40,167 nucleotides of DNA from an uncultured Bacilli bacterium (GCA_934149325.1 CAKPEJ010000011.1:1-40167); one strand, 5' to 3'. Shown: positions 24,265-33,302, numbered from the stretch's first letter. Made by a program: numbers and translations. The notes: generated by a model not told the origin, from the letters alone.

Positions 24265-25122
24265 TTATAAAACCTTAAATGGTTTTACTTTACTTTTGTC
24301 ATCATCAACAATATATATTGCGACTACTTCATTATTATATATATAACAAAATTTTTCATATGCATATCTGTTTTCTAACTTACATCCATTTTTAATTTTA
24401 TTATATAAAAATTCATCAACTTCAACCATAGGTAATTTTAACACATCTTTTATATTAATAAGATTAGTATTTTCATCTAATTCATCTATTTTAATAGCAT
24501 CTTCAATACAAAAATCTCCTTGTTTTGTACGCACTAAATCTGACATGACACCTAGTTCACCTAGTTTTTTACATATATCTCTTATAAGGCTTCTAATATA
24601 TGTTCCTTTAGATACTTTACATCTAAAATTAAATTTTATAATTTCATTTTCTTTTTTTATGTCATCAATTAATTCTATTTCATACACAGTAACTTTTTTT
24701 ATAGGAAGAATAACTTCTTCATTATTTCTAGCATATTCATAAAGCTTTTTCCCATTTACTTTTACTGCACTATATTTTGGAACTTCCATTTCATATTCGC
24801 CTACAAAGGATTTTAATACATCAACTAACTTTTCTTTTGTTAATTCTTTTACTGATTTTTTTTCCAAAATATTTCCTGTACTATCTAATGTATCAGTATT
24901 ATAACCAAGTGTAACTTCTGCGACATATTCTTTATCATAACAAGTAATTTCATTAACAACTTTTAATGCCTTATTAACACATAATACTAGAACACCTTTT
25001 GCCATAGGATCAAGTGTTCCTGTATGACCTATTTTTTTTGTATTTAACTTTTTACACGCTACGTTTACTACATCTCTACTAGTCATACCAGCATCTTTAT
25101 TAATTACCAATATCCCATTCAT
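24265..25122 (-). CDS. truB: tRNA pseudouridine-55 synthase TruB
   Basis: A 285-residue enzyme that makes pseudouridine 55 in the T loop of tRNAs. The catalytic Asp38 is in GHTGTLDPMAKGVL. Also seen are GYNTDTLDSTG, VPKYSAVKVNGKKLYEYAR, FRCKVSKGTYIRSLIRDI and a C-terminal PUA-like remnant. The start at 25122 (NGILVINKDAGMTS) follows TAGGTG; the upstream extension belongs to the AT-rich gap. In Bacillus truB follows rbfA; here two unrelated genes intervene. Confidence 0.96.
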   Translation of the reverse strand: MNGILVINKDAGMTSRDVVNVACKKLNTKKIGHTGTLDPMAKGVLVLCVNKALKVVNEITCYDKEYVAEVTLGYNTDTLDSTGNILEKKSVKELTKEKLVDVLKSFVGEYEMEVPKYSAVKVNGKKLYEYARNNEEVILPIKKVTVYEIELIDDIKKENEIIKFNFRCKVSKGTYIRSLIRDICKKLGELGVMSDLVRTKQGDFCIEDAIKIDELDENTNLINIKDVLKLPMVEVDEFLYNKIKNGCKLENRYAYEKFCYIYNNEVVAIYIVDDDKSKVKPFKVL

Positions 25123-25165
25123 AAAATCACCTAGCCATATTATATTATAAATTTGAAAAAAATCA

Positions 25166-25197
25166 AAATAAAAAAGATTCAAAAATTATTGAATCTA
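25166..25197 (-). terminator. Terminator after the glucosaminidase gene
   Basis: GATTCAA (25176-25182) pairs with TTGAATC (25189-25195) at the stop codon, then T-rich sequence on the minus strand. Confidence 0.75.
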
Positions 25198-25821
25198 TTT
25201 AGCTTGAACTTGTGACATATAATTTCTTACTTTAACAGCCCAAGCTCCACTTTCTGCATATTTTTTATTCATTGCCTCTGGAGTATTTAATCCAACAGCA
25301 TAATAATTATCAGCTAAGTTATCTATAAAACCTCTTATTCCATCATCAAGTGTTGGATATGATCTATAACCACCACTACAATTTGGACTACCTTTTTGTC
25401 CTCCAACATTATTACACTTTTGAACAAGTCCACTACATGACCATTTACATCCTGTTTCTAAAAGCATAACACCCATTGCTAAATATGGATCTACACCTCT
25501 TTGTAATGAATATGTAGCTATTAACTCACCTTTTCCAGTCATTGTAGAACCTAATGATCTATTTAATTTTGCTGTAAGCTCTTCAATAGTCATTCCATCA
25601 TATACTATTTTTCTTTGTGTTAATGTATCATTTTTAGAATAAACTTCAATCATATCAACTTTTATTTCTTCAGTATTATTAACTGATGCTTTTGCCTTTG
25701 ATAAATCTGCAGTTTTATTTGTATCTATTTGTGACAATATACCTGATAATGTTAACAAACTAATCATTGAACATAAAAATGTTACTAAGATTTTTTCATT
25801 AACTAATCTACATATTTTCAA
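25195..25821 (-). CDS. Exported glucosaminidase/lysozyme-fold cell-wall hydrolase
   Basis: About 208 residues. An N-terminal membrane helix (VTFLCSMISLLTLSGIL) serves as signal anchor, a linker follows, and then a GH73/lysozyme-like domain: LIATYSLQRGVDPYLAMGVM, the catalytic-type LLETG, CNNVGGQKG, YRSYPTLDDGIRGFIDNL and a YMSQVQAK end. Four cysteines in the domain (GCKWSCSG, QKCNN, NCSGG) could form disulfides outside the cell. It probably cuts peptidoglycan glycan strands during growth or sporulation. The best start is the TTG at 25821, eight bases after AGAGG; a GTG at 25830 overlaps the ribosome site. Confidence 0.75.
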   Translation of the reverse strand: MKICRLVNEKILVTFLCSMISLLTLSGILSQIDTNKTADLSKAKASVNNTEEIKVDMIEVYSKNDTLTQRKIVYDGMTIEELTAKLNRSLGSTMTGKGELIATYSLQRGVDPYLAMGVMLLETGCKWSCSGLVQKCNNVGGQKGSPNCSGGYRSYPTLDDGIRGFIDNLADNYYAVGLNTPEAMNKKYAESGAWAVKVRNYMSQVQAK

Positions 25822-25891
25822 TATATTCACCTCTTCGCTTTTTCATAAAAGCAAACTAATTCTATCATAATTAAGACTTATAGTCAAATTT

Positions 25892-26818
25892 CTAACTATT
25901 AAATTTAACATATACCATTAATATACCTATTAAAATTGTTAATACAATCATTGATATTACTACTATATTAGTAAATCCATCTTCATTTACTTCTTCATTT
26001 AAATTAAGGTTATTTTTAATACAAAAATTCTTTATATACCCATAATATTTTTCATACTTCGGTTTAATTTCCTCTAACTCTATTTTTTCAATTAATAAAA
26101 TAGGAATATCTATATTATATTTTATACAATTAGATAAAATAATTTCAGAAACATTCTCAATATTTTCATCATCATTATACTTAATACATCCTATATTTGA
26201 ATTTAAAACATCAAACCATTTATTTATATCATTACTTTGATCATTTATAAAATTACTTACATTAAAACACACTTTTACATATTTATTAGCATCATCTTCA
26301 CTAAATTTAAAATTATTTACAAGAGTTTTTCTTGAATAAACCAATAAATCAGATATTTGATTTAAATTTTGTCCAAAAAAGCCTTCTGAATTTTCATAGT
26401 TTCTTGTATTTTCAATGAATATTTGAACTCTATTTGAAGCAAGTGTTGCGATTCCTAAAGCTATTTTAGATATGTATTCTAATTGCTCCTCATTTGTAGA
26501 CCATTCATAGTCCTCCATAGTTAAACTAGATGCTTTAATTATTATAGATTTTATATTATATTTTAGTATTTTCTGAAAATTAGATTCAATAGTATTTAAA
26601 TTTTCTAGATTTATATTTATCGCTGGAAAATTAAAGATAACATTACCATTATATGTATCAAAAATAGATTCAACGCTAAAATCTTTTCCATCTTTTCTAA
26701 CATATAACTCAATATTTTTAATTTTATTTTTTTTAGAAAATAAACATTTTTCTTTATTATCACCTTGCACTAAATAATTTGCTTTAAACGAAACACCTAT
26801 ATTATCTAGAAAATTCAT
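25892..26818 (-). CDS. TIM-barrel (endonuclease IV/xylose isomerase-like) protein with C-terminal membrane anchor
   Basis: A 308-residue protein with no sure family. Residues 10-250 show repeated strand-helix units like those of the AP endonuclease 2 (Nfo) superfamily: NGNVIFNFPAININ, KSIIIKASSL, RVQIFIENTR (cf. the IxlEn strand), YVKVCFNVSNF (cf. CxDxxH) and IGCIKYND (cf. HlNDS). Most metal-ligand His and Asp positions are missing, so nuclease activity looks unlikely. Residues about 284-303 (NIVVISMIVLTILIGILMVY) form a C-terminal membrane helix. It sits between rbfA and the glucosaminidase with its own TATAAT box. Fold assignment is tentative. Confidence 0.5.
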   Translation of the reverse strand: MNFLDNIGVSFKANYLVQGDNKEKCLFSKKNKIKNIELYVRKDGKDFSVESIFDTYNGNVIFNFPAININLENLNTIESNFQKILKYNIKSIIIKASSLTMEDYEWSTNEEQLEYISKIALGIATLASNRVQIFIENTRNYENSEGFFGQNLNQISDLLVYSRKTLVNNFKFSEDDANKYVKVCFNVSNFINDQSNDINKWFDVLNSNIGCIKYNDDENIENVSEIILSNCIKYNIDIPILLIEKIELEEIKPKYEKYYGYIKNFCIKNNLNLNEEVNEDGFTNIVVISMIVLTILIGILMVYVKFNS

Positions 26819-26878
26819 ATACTATCACTACCTTACTTTTTATCATTATAACTTAAAAAATAGAATATTAAAAGCATT

Positions 26879-26910
26879 TTGAAAAAAAAAGAAGAAATTA
26901 ATCTTCTTCA
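26879..26910 (-). terminator. Terminator after rbfA (end of the nusA-infB operon)
   Basis: GAAGAA and TTCTTC arms around the rbfA stop codon, with a run of nine T on the minus strand. Confidence 0.6.
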
Positions 26911-27242
26911 TGAATTTTTTTAATAATTTTTTCTATTTTATTACCATATTCAATAGATTCATCATATACAAAATCTAATTCAGGTATTTTTCTCATTTCA
27001 ATTTTTCTTTTTATAAGTTCTGATCTAATAAATCCCTTTGCATGCCTTAAATCATGCATACATTTATCACGTAATTCATCATTTAATACAGTACAATAAA
27101 CTTTTGCATAAGATAAATCACTAGATAAATCAATATGAGTAATAGTTACAAATTTAATATCTTCATCTTTTACTTCATTCATTAGTATTTCACTAATTTC
27201 TTTTACTAATAAATTAGCAAGTCTTTCTACTTTTATACTCAT
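26898..27242 (-). CDS. rbfA: Ribosome-binding factor A
   Basis: A 114-residue KH-fold factor for late 30S maturation. Typical segments are VERLANLLVKEISEIL, VTITHIDLSSDLSYAKVYCT, LRHAKGFIRSELIKRKIEMR and PELDFVYDESIEYG. The ATG at 27242 follows AGAGGTG. It is the last gene of the rimP-nusA-infB operon, 24 bases after infB. Confidence 0.95.
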   Translation of the reverse strand: MSIKVERLANLLVKEISEILMNEVKDEDIKFVTITHIDLSSDLSYAKVYCTVLNDELRDKCMHDLRHAKGFIRSELIKRKIEMRKIPELDFVYDESIEYGNKIEKIIKKIHEED

Positions 27243-27266
27243 TTTCATCACCTCTTACTAAAATGA

Positions 27267-29399
27267 TTATCTTTTTATTTCTACCATTTCATATGCTTCT
27301 ATTATATCTTTTTCCTTTATATCACTGTAATTTTCTAATGTAATACCGCATTCGAAACCTTTTTTCATTTCTTTAACTTGATCTTTTTCTTTTTGAAGTG
27401 TATTAATGTTTCCATCATATACAACAACACCGTCTCTTATTAATCTTGCTTTTGCATTTGATTTTATTACTCCATCAATAACCATTGAACCAGCGATTGT
27501 TCCAACTTTTGAAAATTTAAATAATTTTCTTACTTCAGCTGAACCAATAATTTTTTCTTCATATTCTGGATCAAGCATTCCCTTCATAGCATCTTCTAAC
27601 TCTTCTATTACTTTATAAATTATATTATGAAGTCTTATATCAACATTGTATTCTTTAGCAACATCTAAAGTTTTTGCACTTGGTCTAACGTTAAAACCAA
27701 TAATTATTGCATTAGAAGCATTTGCTAAAACGATATCGCTTTCTGTAATTGTTCCAACACCGCTTCTTATTATATTAACTCTAACACCTTCAACTTCTAC
27801 TTTTTCTAATGCATTTTTGACAGCCTCTTCAGTACCTTTAACATCTGTTTTTAAAACAATATTAATTTCTTTAACGCCATCTTTTATTCTATCGAATAAA
27901 TCATCTAAAGTAACTGATGACTTAACAACTGTATTTTTCTCTTTAAATTGTTGCAATCTTTCTTCTGCAATTGAACGTGCTTCCTTTTCAGTTTCAAAAG
28001 CCATAAATCTATCACCAGATGATGGAACATCATTAAGTCCTGTTATTTCAACTGGCATAGAAGGAAGTGCTTCAACAACTTCTCTTCCTAAATCATCTTT
28101 TAAAGTACGAACCTTACCATACGTTGTACCAACTACAATAGGATCTCCTAGTCTCAAAGTACCATTTTGAACAAGTAATGTTACTGTAGAGCCAACATGT
28201 TTATCTAATTTTGATTCTATAACAGTACCTAATGCATATCTATTTGGATTAGCTTTTAATTCACTCATTTCAGCAACTAATTGTATACTATTTAAAAGCT
28301 CATCAATACCTTCTCCTGTTAAAGCAGAAATATTATTATATATAACATCTCCACCCCATGCTTCTGGTGTTAATCCTCTTGCAGCCATTTCTGTCATTAC
28401 TTTTTCTGGATTTGCTCCTGGCTTATCAATCTTATTTACTGCAACTATTATTGGAACTCCTGCAGCCTTTGCATGATCGATAGCTTCTTCTGTTTGCGGC
28501 ATTACACCATCATCAGCTGCAACAATTATAATAACAATATCTGTAACAGATGCACCTCTTGCTCTCATTTCAGTAAATGCAGCATGTCCTGGTGTATCTA
28601 TAAATGTTATTTTCTTTCCATTTTTTTCAATTTGATAAGCTCCAATATGTTGTGTAATTCCACCAAATTCACCATCAACAACACTACTATGTCTTATATA
28701 ATCAAGCAAACTTGTTTTACCATGATCAACATGTCCCATTATTGTAACAACTGCTGGTCTTTCGACTAAATCTTCTTCTTTATCTACAATTTCTAATTTT
28801 TCAAAATTAGTTTTATCTTGTGATTCAAATGTTTTTATCTTTTTACCATAGTCTAGCGCTAATACTTCTGCAACATCAAAAGCAATTGAATTATTTAAAC
28901 TTGCCATTATACCAAGTGAAATTAATTTTTTTATAACTTCTGTTGCTGGAACACCTAATACTTCAGAAAATTCTGAAACAGTCATACCTTCTTTGTATAT
29001 AACTTCATTTTCTTCTGCAACAGCTACATTCTGAGTAAGTTTTTCTTTATTTTTGTACATTTCCTTCTTCTTTGCATTTATTTCTTTAGAAGAATTCTTC
29101 TTAACCTTTTTTTGTTTAGAAGAATTGTCCTTATATTTTATATTAGATGCTGAAGCAAGATTTTCTGCTTTATCATCAAGTTCATCTTCTAAATCATAAT
29201 CTTTTTCTTCAATATCTTCCTCAATATACGTATTTTCTTCTTCAACATTACTTGGAGTAATATTATCTAAATCAATTATTGCATCATATGTAAGCATATC
29301 ATCTTCTTTAGAAACATCATAACCTAAAGATTTAGCCATTTCTAAAACCTTTTCAATACTTATATTTGCATCTTCTGCATACTCTTTAACACTCATCAT
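27267..29399 (-). CDS. infB: Translation initiation factor IF-2
   Basis: A 710-residue GTPase that brings initiator tRNA to the 30S subunit. An IF2-N module at the N-terminus and another near residue 135 (GMTVSEFSEVLGVPATEVIK) flank a charged linker. The G domain has VTIMGHVDHGKTSLLDYIR (near residue 217), DTPGHAAFTEMRARGA and NKIDKP, and the C-terminal domains end in ECGITLENYSDIKEKDIIEAY. Tandem ATG codons follow GGAGG by about ten bases; either may be used. It follows the deaminase gene by 23 bases. Confidence 0.97.
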   Translation of the reverse strand: MMSVKEYAEDANISIEKVLEMAKSLGYDVSKEDDMLTYDAIIDLDNITPSNVEEENTYIEEDIEEKDYDLEDELDDKAENLASASNIKYKDNSSKQKKVKKNSSKEINAKKKEMYKNKEKLTQNVAVAEENEVIYKEGMTVSEFSEVLGVPATEVIKKLISLGIMASLNNSIAFDVAEVLALDYGKKIKTFESQDKTNFEKLEIVDKEEDLVERPAVVTIMGHVDHGKTSLLDYIRHSSVVDGEFGGITQHIGAYQIEKNGKKITFIDTPGHAAFTEMRARGASVTDIVIIIVAADDGVMPQTEEAIDHAKAAGVPIIVAVNKIDKPGANPEKVMTEMAARGLTPEAWGGDVIYNNISALTGEGIDELLNSIQLVAEMSELKANPNRYALGTVIESKLDKHVGSTVTLLVQNGTLRLGDPIVVGTTYGKVRTLKDDLGREVVEALPSMPVEITGLNDVPSSGDRFMAFETEKEARSIAEERLQQFKEKNTVVKSSVTLDDLFDRIKDGVKEINIVLKTDVKGTEEAVKNALEKVEVEGVRVNIIRSGVGTITESDIVLANASNAIIIGFNVRPSAKTLDVAKEYNVDIRLHNIIYKVIEELEDAMKGMLDPEYEEKIIGSAEVRKLFKFSKVGTIAGSMVIDGVIKSNAKARLIRDGVVVYDGNINTLQKEKDQVKEMKKGFECGITLENYSDIKEKDIIEAYEMVEIKR

Positions 29400-29422
29400 A
29401 AGCTATTCGCCTCCTTTTAAAT

Positions 29423-29968
29423 TTATCTATTAAAACTTTTTACAATTTTTAATACACTATCTGTTTTTGTTTCAACTTCTTCTTTTGTAATATCATAATT
29501 ATCATATGGTACTACTTCTACACCTGCTTGTTCAAACATATATTTACTAATTTCTACCAATTCTTTTTTAGGATACATTCTTAAGTAAACAACTTTTTTT
29601 ATACCAGATTGTATTATCTCTTTTGTACACTCTGTACAAGGAAACCATGTAACATAAAGTGTGCTGTCTTTTAAATCATCTAAACTACCTCTACAATTTA
29701 ATATTGCATTTCTTTCTGCATGTACTACATAATAGTCTTTAGTATATTTTTTTATTCCTGTTAATTCTCCAGATGAAGACCAATCAAATGAATCATCATC
29801 CATCCCTCTAGGTAATCCATTGTATCCTACAGATATAACCTTATTTTCAGAATTAACAATACATGCTCCCACTCTATTATGTGGATCTTTACTTCTTGCT
29901 GACACCAAAATGGCATTTGCCATAAAATATTCATCCCAGCTAAGATATTCTTTTCTCTTATCTGACAT
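29423..29968 (-). CDS. dCMP/cytidine deaminase family protein (ComEB-like)
   Basis: A 181-residue zinc deaminase: zinc ligands and the catalytic Glu lie in VVHAERNAILN and in WFPCTECTKEIIQSG. The N-terminal SWDEYFMANAILVSARSKDP and RVGACIVN are typical of dCMP deaminase (ComEB). It would convert dCMP to dUMP for thymidylate synthesis. It sits between ylxR and infB, the place usually held by the L7Ae-like ylxQ, in an operon for transcription and translation factors. Function is inferred from the family; dCMP is the likeliest substrate. Confidence 0.88.
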   Translation of the reverse strand: MSDKRKEYLSWDEYFMANAILVSARSKDPHNRVGACIVNSENKVISVGYNGLPRGMDDDSFDWSSSGELTGIKKYTKDYYVVHAERNAILNCRGSLDDLKDSTLYVTWFPCTECTKEIIQSGIKKVVYLRMYPKKELVEISKYMFEQAGVEVVPYDNYDITKEEVETKTDSVLKIVKSFNR

Positions 29969-29992
29969 TTTTTACCCCCTAAACATTATTAA

Positions 29993-30256
29993 TTAATTAT
30001 TAATAATTTTTTCTATGTCATCATATATACTATCATCTACATTTACTTCTAAATGTTTATCTAATGCCTTTGTTTTCTTTGCTTTTTCTAAAGCATTAAT
30101 ATCTTTCTTGATATATACACCTCTACCATTTGCTTTAGAAGTTGGATCTACAAATACTTTTCCTTCATTATTTTTTACTATTCTAATTAAATCTTTTTTT
30201 TCTAATTTTTCCTTTGTTACAACACAAGTTCTAAGTGGCACTTTTTTTACTTTCAT
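29993..30256 (-). CDS. ylxR: YlxR family nucleic-acid-binding protein
   Basis: An 87-residue basic protein of the YlxR/DUF448 family: PLRTCVVTKEKLEKKDLIRIV, VFVDPTSKANGRGVYI and ALEKAKKTKAL. YlxR proteins bind RNA or RNase P components. The ATG at 30256 lies seven bases after AAGGAGG. It is the third gene of the operon, ten bases after nusA. Confidence 0.93.
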   Translation of the reverse strand: MKVKKVPLRTCVVTKEKLEKKDLIRIVKNNEGKVFVDPTSKANGRGVYIKKDINALEKAKKTKALDKHLEVNVDDSIYDDIEKIINN

Positions 30257-30266
30257 ATTAGCCTCC

Positions 30267-31352
30267 TTATGCTTCATAATATTTATAAATATTAATTCCT
30301 TCTTCTTGAATTTGATTAGGTGTTTTTACATCAATTCTGCATTTAGTTAATTTTGCTGCTAATTTTACATTTTGACCTTTTTTTCCAATTGCAAGTGATA
30401 AATTTTCTCCTTCAGCAACTGCAACTGCTTGATTATTTTTTGGATCTAAAATATATACTTCAACGTCTTTTGCAGGACTTAATGCATTTTTTATAAATGT
30501 TACTAAATCTTTATCATATCTAACAACATCTATTTTTTCTCCATTTAATTCTTTTGAAATATTATTAATTCTAATACCTTTTTCACCTATACATGCTCCT
30601 ACAGCATCAATCTTATCATCTTCTGAATAAACAGCTATTTTACTTCTAACACCTGGATCTCTTGCTACACTATATAAAATAACAATTCCTTCAGTTAATT
30701 CTGGTATTTCTCTTTCAAGTAATCTTTTTACAAATCCATAATGAGTTCTTGAAAGCAATATTACAGGTCCTCCCTTTTGAGCTTCTTGTATTTTGACAAC
30801 ATATACTTTAACTTGTGACCCCATCTTTAATTCTTCACCTGGAATTATTTCACTTTTTGGAAGAATACCATGAGCTCTACCTAAATCAACATAATAATTT
30901 TGTACATCTTCTCTTGATAAAGTCCCAACTAAAAGTTCACCTTCTTTATCTTCAAACTCATTCATTATACTTTCTCTTTCAGCTTCACGAACCTTTTGTG
31001 TCAATACTTGTTTTGCTGTTGATGCGGCAACCCTACCAAAATCTTTTGGAGTTACTTCTTCTTCTATTACTTCTCCAACCTTAATGTCAGGAATCTCATC
31101 TTGAATTTCTTCTAATAATACTTGAGCATCTTCTTCGTCTTCCATATTAATTTCATCAACTACTTTTTTATAAGATATAACTTTTATATCTCCAGTATCT
31201 TTATCAATCTCAACTCTAACATTTGATGCATTATAATTCTTTTTATAAGCAGCTGCTAATGCTTGTTCCATATATTCAAATATCTTATCTTCACTTATTC
31301 CTTTTTCTTCAGATAAAAATTTTGCTGCTTTTATAAATTCTTTACCATTCAT
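30267..31352 (-). CDS. nusA: Transcription termination/antitermination factor NusA
   Basis: A 361-residue factor that modulates pausing, termination and antitermination. The N-terminal domain (EFIKAAKFLSEEKGI, MEQALAAAYKKNY) is followed by an S1 domain (GELLVGTLSREDVQNYYVDLG) and two KH domains (EIPELTEGIVILYSVARDPG, GACIGEKGIRI, LSLAIGKKGQNVKLAAKLT). It ends after KH2, as in other Bacilli. The ATG overlaps the rimP stop by one base (TAATG), indicating translational coupling. Confidence 0.96.
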   Translation of the reverse strand: MNGKEFIKAAKFLSEEKGISEDKIFEYMEQALAAAYKKNYNASNVRVEIDKDTGDIKVISYKKVVDEINMEDEEDAQVLLEEIQDEIPDIKVGEVIEEEVTPKDFGRVAASTAKQVLTQKVREAERESIMNEFEDKEGELLVGTLSREDVQNYYVDLGRAHGILPKSEIIPGEELKMGSQVKVYVVKIQEAQKGGPVILLSRTHYGFVKRLLEREIPELTEGIVILYSVARDPGVRSKIAVYSEDDKIDAVGACIGEKGIRINNISKELNGEKIDVVRYDKDLVTFIKNALSPAKDVEVYILDPKNNQAVAVAEGENLSLAIGKKGQNVKLAAKLTKCRIDVKTPNQIQEEGINIYKYYEA

Positions 31353-31597
31353 TACTCTTCCACTCCTTTTGAACATACATCTAGTACATAACTATCTTCT
31401 ATTAAATCTTCTTCATCCAATATTGGATTTATTATATGCGTTGCCAAAACACATGTATCTATATCTACATATGGTTTTTTGTCAATCACTATTACTAAAT
31501 TTTTTACCCCTTCTTCTTCCTCAAAGTAAACATCAACTACATCAATTTTCTCATTTTTCAATGGTTCTTCAATTGACGCTCTAATTTTCTCAAGCAT
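31352..31597 (-). CDS. rimP: RimP N-terminal domain protein (short form)
   Basis: An 81-residue protein matching only the N-terminal alpha/beta domain of RimP: VDVYFEEEEGVKNLVIVIDK, then YVDIDTCVLATHIINPILDEED and SYVLDVCSKG. The usual RimP is about 150 residues, with a motif like VSSPGLDRPL followed by an SH3-like domain. Here the motif is degenerate (CSKGVEE) and the protein stops, coupled directly to nusA. Position in front of nusA supports the call. Whether it still helps 30S maturation is open. Confidence 0.8.
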   Translation of the reverse strand: MLEKIRASIEEPLKNEKIDVVDVYFEEEEGVKNLVIVIDKKPYVDIDTCVLATHIINPILDEEDLIEDSYVLDVCSKGVEE

Positions 31598-31618
31598 ATA
31601 TATTCCTCCATTATATTA

Positions 31619-31644
31619 AAGAGTGAGGTTTTTGCCTCACTCTT
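31619..31644 (-). promoter_or_regulatory. Strong hairpin in the rimP operon leader
   Basis: AAGAGTGAGG (31619-31628) pairs perfectly with CCTCACTCTT (31635-31644) across six bases, unusually G+C-rich for this sequence. It lies between the promoter and the GGAGG of rimP. The sequence after it on the minus strand has only a short T run, so it may be an attenuator or a stabilising or protein-binding leader structure. Confidence 0.6.
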
Positions 31645-31657
31645 CGTTGTCAAGACA

Positions 31658-31666
31658 ATTATATCA
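31658..31666 (-). promoter_or_regulatory. Extended -10 promoter of the rimP-nusA-infB operon
   Basis: TGATATAAT on the minus strand is an extended -10 (TGN-TATAAT). No clear -35 is seen. RNA would start near 31651, just before the leader hairpin. Confidence 0.5.
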
Positions 31667-31744
31667 TACAATTTATAAATTTGCATACAAAAATGCGATT
31701 TTTTTGATATAATTATATAATATAGAAAGATAAGAGGGAAATTT

Positions 31745-32419
31745 ATGAAAAAAATAATCAAAAATTTACTAATATTACTATCATATTTTTTGTATGAGGC
31801 AATTGTATTAATAATTATAAACGCATTAGGTATAGATGTTAGTAAATTAAATTTTATACAAAAAAATATATACTTATTTGTAATAGATATTATATATCTT
31901 GTAAGTCTTGTTTTTATTTATAGAAAAGAATTAAAAGAAGACTTTAAAGATTTCAAAGAAAACGGATCTGGTTATATTTTTAAATATGCACCTTTATACT
32001 TACTTGGTGTTATTTTGATGGGAATTGCAAATGCACTCTTAGTAAAAGTAACAGGTATGGAAATGTCAACTAATGAACAAAACGTTAGAACTTTGATAAA
32101 ATACTATCCATTATATATGAGTTTTTCTTCTGTAATGTATGCACCTATTGTAGAAGAATTAATCTTTAGAAAATCTATTAAAAATTTATTTAATGATAAT
32201 GTATTGTTTGTTTTAATGAGTGGATTAATATTTGGGCTTATACATGTTGTTGGAACAGGAAATGAAGGAATTAATGAGATACTTATGGGTATACCATATA
32301 TAATAATGGGACTTGACTTTGCATATATCTATGCTAAAACGAAAAATATATTTACAACAATGACATTACATTCTATACATAATCTTACATTACTTATTAT
32401 TCAATTTATAGGAGGCTAA
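31745..32419 (+). CDS. CPBP family intramembrane metalloprotease (CAAX/Abi-type)
   Basis: A 224-residue integral membrane protein with about six helices and the three CPBP motifs: EELIFRKSI (EExxxR), GLIFGLIHVV (FxxxH) and MTLHSIHNLT (HxxxN). Members cleave proteins inside the membrane; bacterial substrates are mostly unknown. It has an AAGAGGG ribosome site. Its 3' end holds the GGAGG of the next gene, one base before that start, so the two are co-transcribed and coupled. Confidence 0.88.
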   Translation: MKKIIKNLLILLSYFLYEAIVLIIINALGIDVSKLNFIQKNIYLFVIDIIYLVSLVFIYRKELKEDFKDFKENGSGYIFKYAPLYLLGVILMGIANALLVKVTGMEMSTNEQNVRTLIKYYPLYMSFSSVMYAPIVEELIFRKSIKNLFNDNVLFVLMSGLIFGLIHVVGTGNEGINEILMGIPYIIMGLDFAYIYAKTKNIFTTMTLHSIHNLTLLIIQFIGG

Positions 32420-32420
32420 T

Positions 32421-33302
32421 ATGAAGAAAGATTCTGAAGAAAATATACTATATGATGAAAATGAGAAAAAAAACAACTCATTTTTTAGAAAATTATTTTT
32501 TGTAATTGTGCTGATTATATCATTGACGGTAGTATATGCAAAATACATTGGTACATCAGGACTTATTTTAAAAGACTATTATATAAATAATGAAAATATA
32601 CCTAATGGATATACAGGGTTTAAAATTGCACATTTTTCAGATTTTCATTATAATAAAGTTACTGGCATGGATAAATTAAAAACACTAGTAAAAAAGTTAA
32701 ATGAAACCAAACCTGATTTAATCGTTTTCACTGGAGATTTCATAGATAAAAACTATTCACTTACTGATAGTGATGCAACAAATATAACAAATGAACTTAC
32801 CAAAATGAATAGTACATATGGAAAATATTTCATAACTGGAAATCATGATGTAAAATGTAAAAGTTATAACAAAATTTTTGAAGATGCAAATTTTATATCA
32901 CTAGATGATACATATGAACTTATCTTTAATAAAAACAATGAAGCAATCTTGCTCGCAGGATTAAATAATGATAGTAATGGACTTTGGCTAAATGATGTGA
33001 TTCAAAAACATAATGTTAGTTATAAAATTTTATTGATGCATAAACCTGATACATTTGATGATATAAAACAGTATAATTTTAATCTAGTACTCGCAGGTCA
33101 TTCACATAATGGTCAAATTAGATTACCAATATATGGAGCAATCTTAACTCCAAAGGGTGCTAAAAAATATTATAAACCACATTATAAAATCGATAATACT
33201 GATATGTATATATCAAGTGGAATTGGAAATACTGTTATTGATTATAGATTATTCAATAGACCATCATTTAATATTTATAGGCTAAATAAAATAGGATCTT
33301 AA
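32421..33302 (+). CDS. Membrane-anchored metallophosphoesterase
   Basis: A 293-residue calcineurin-like phosphoesterase of the YkuE/YaeI type. An N-terminal cytoplasmic tail and one membrane helix (LFFVIVLIISLTVVYAKY) precede the metal motifs HFSDFHYN (DxH), VFTGDFID (GDxxD), GNHD, LLMHKPD and AGHSHNGQIRLP. It probably acts outside the cell on a lipid or wall-related phosphoester. It is the second gene after the CPBP protease and ends in a strong terminator. Confidence 0.88.
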   Translation: MKKDSEENILYDENEKKNNSFFRKLFFVIVLIISLTVVYAKYIGTSGLILKDYYINNENIPNGYTGFKIAHFSDFHYNKVTGMDKLKTLVKKLNETKPDLIVFTGDFIDKNYSLTDSDATNITNELTKMNSTYGKYFITGNHDVKCKSYNKIFEDANFISLDDTYELIFNKNNEAILLAGLNNDSNGLWLNDVIQKHNVSYKILLMHKPDTFDDIKQYNFNLVLAGHSHNGQIRLPIYGAILTPKGAKKYYKPHYKIDNTDMYISSGIGNTVIDYRLFNRPSFNIYRLNKIGS

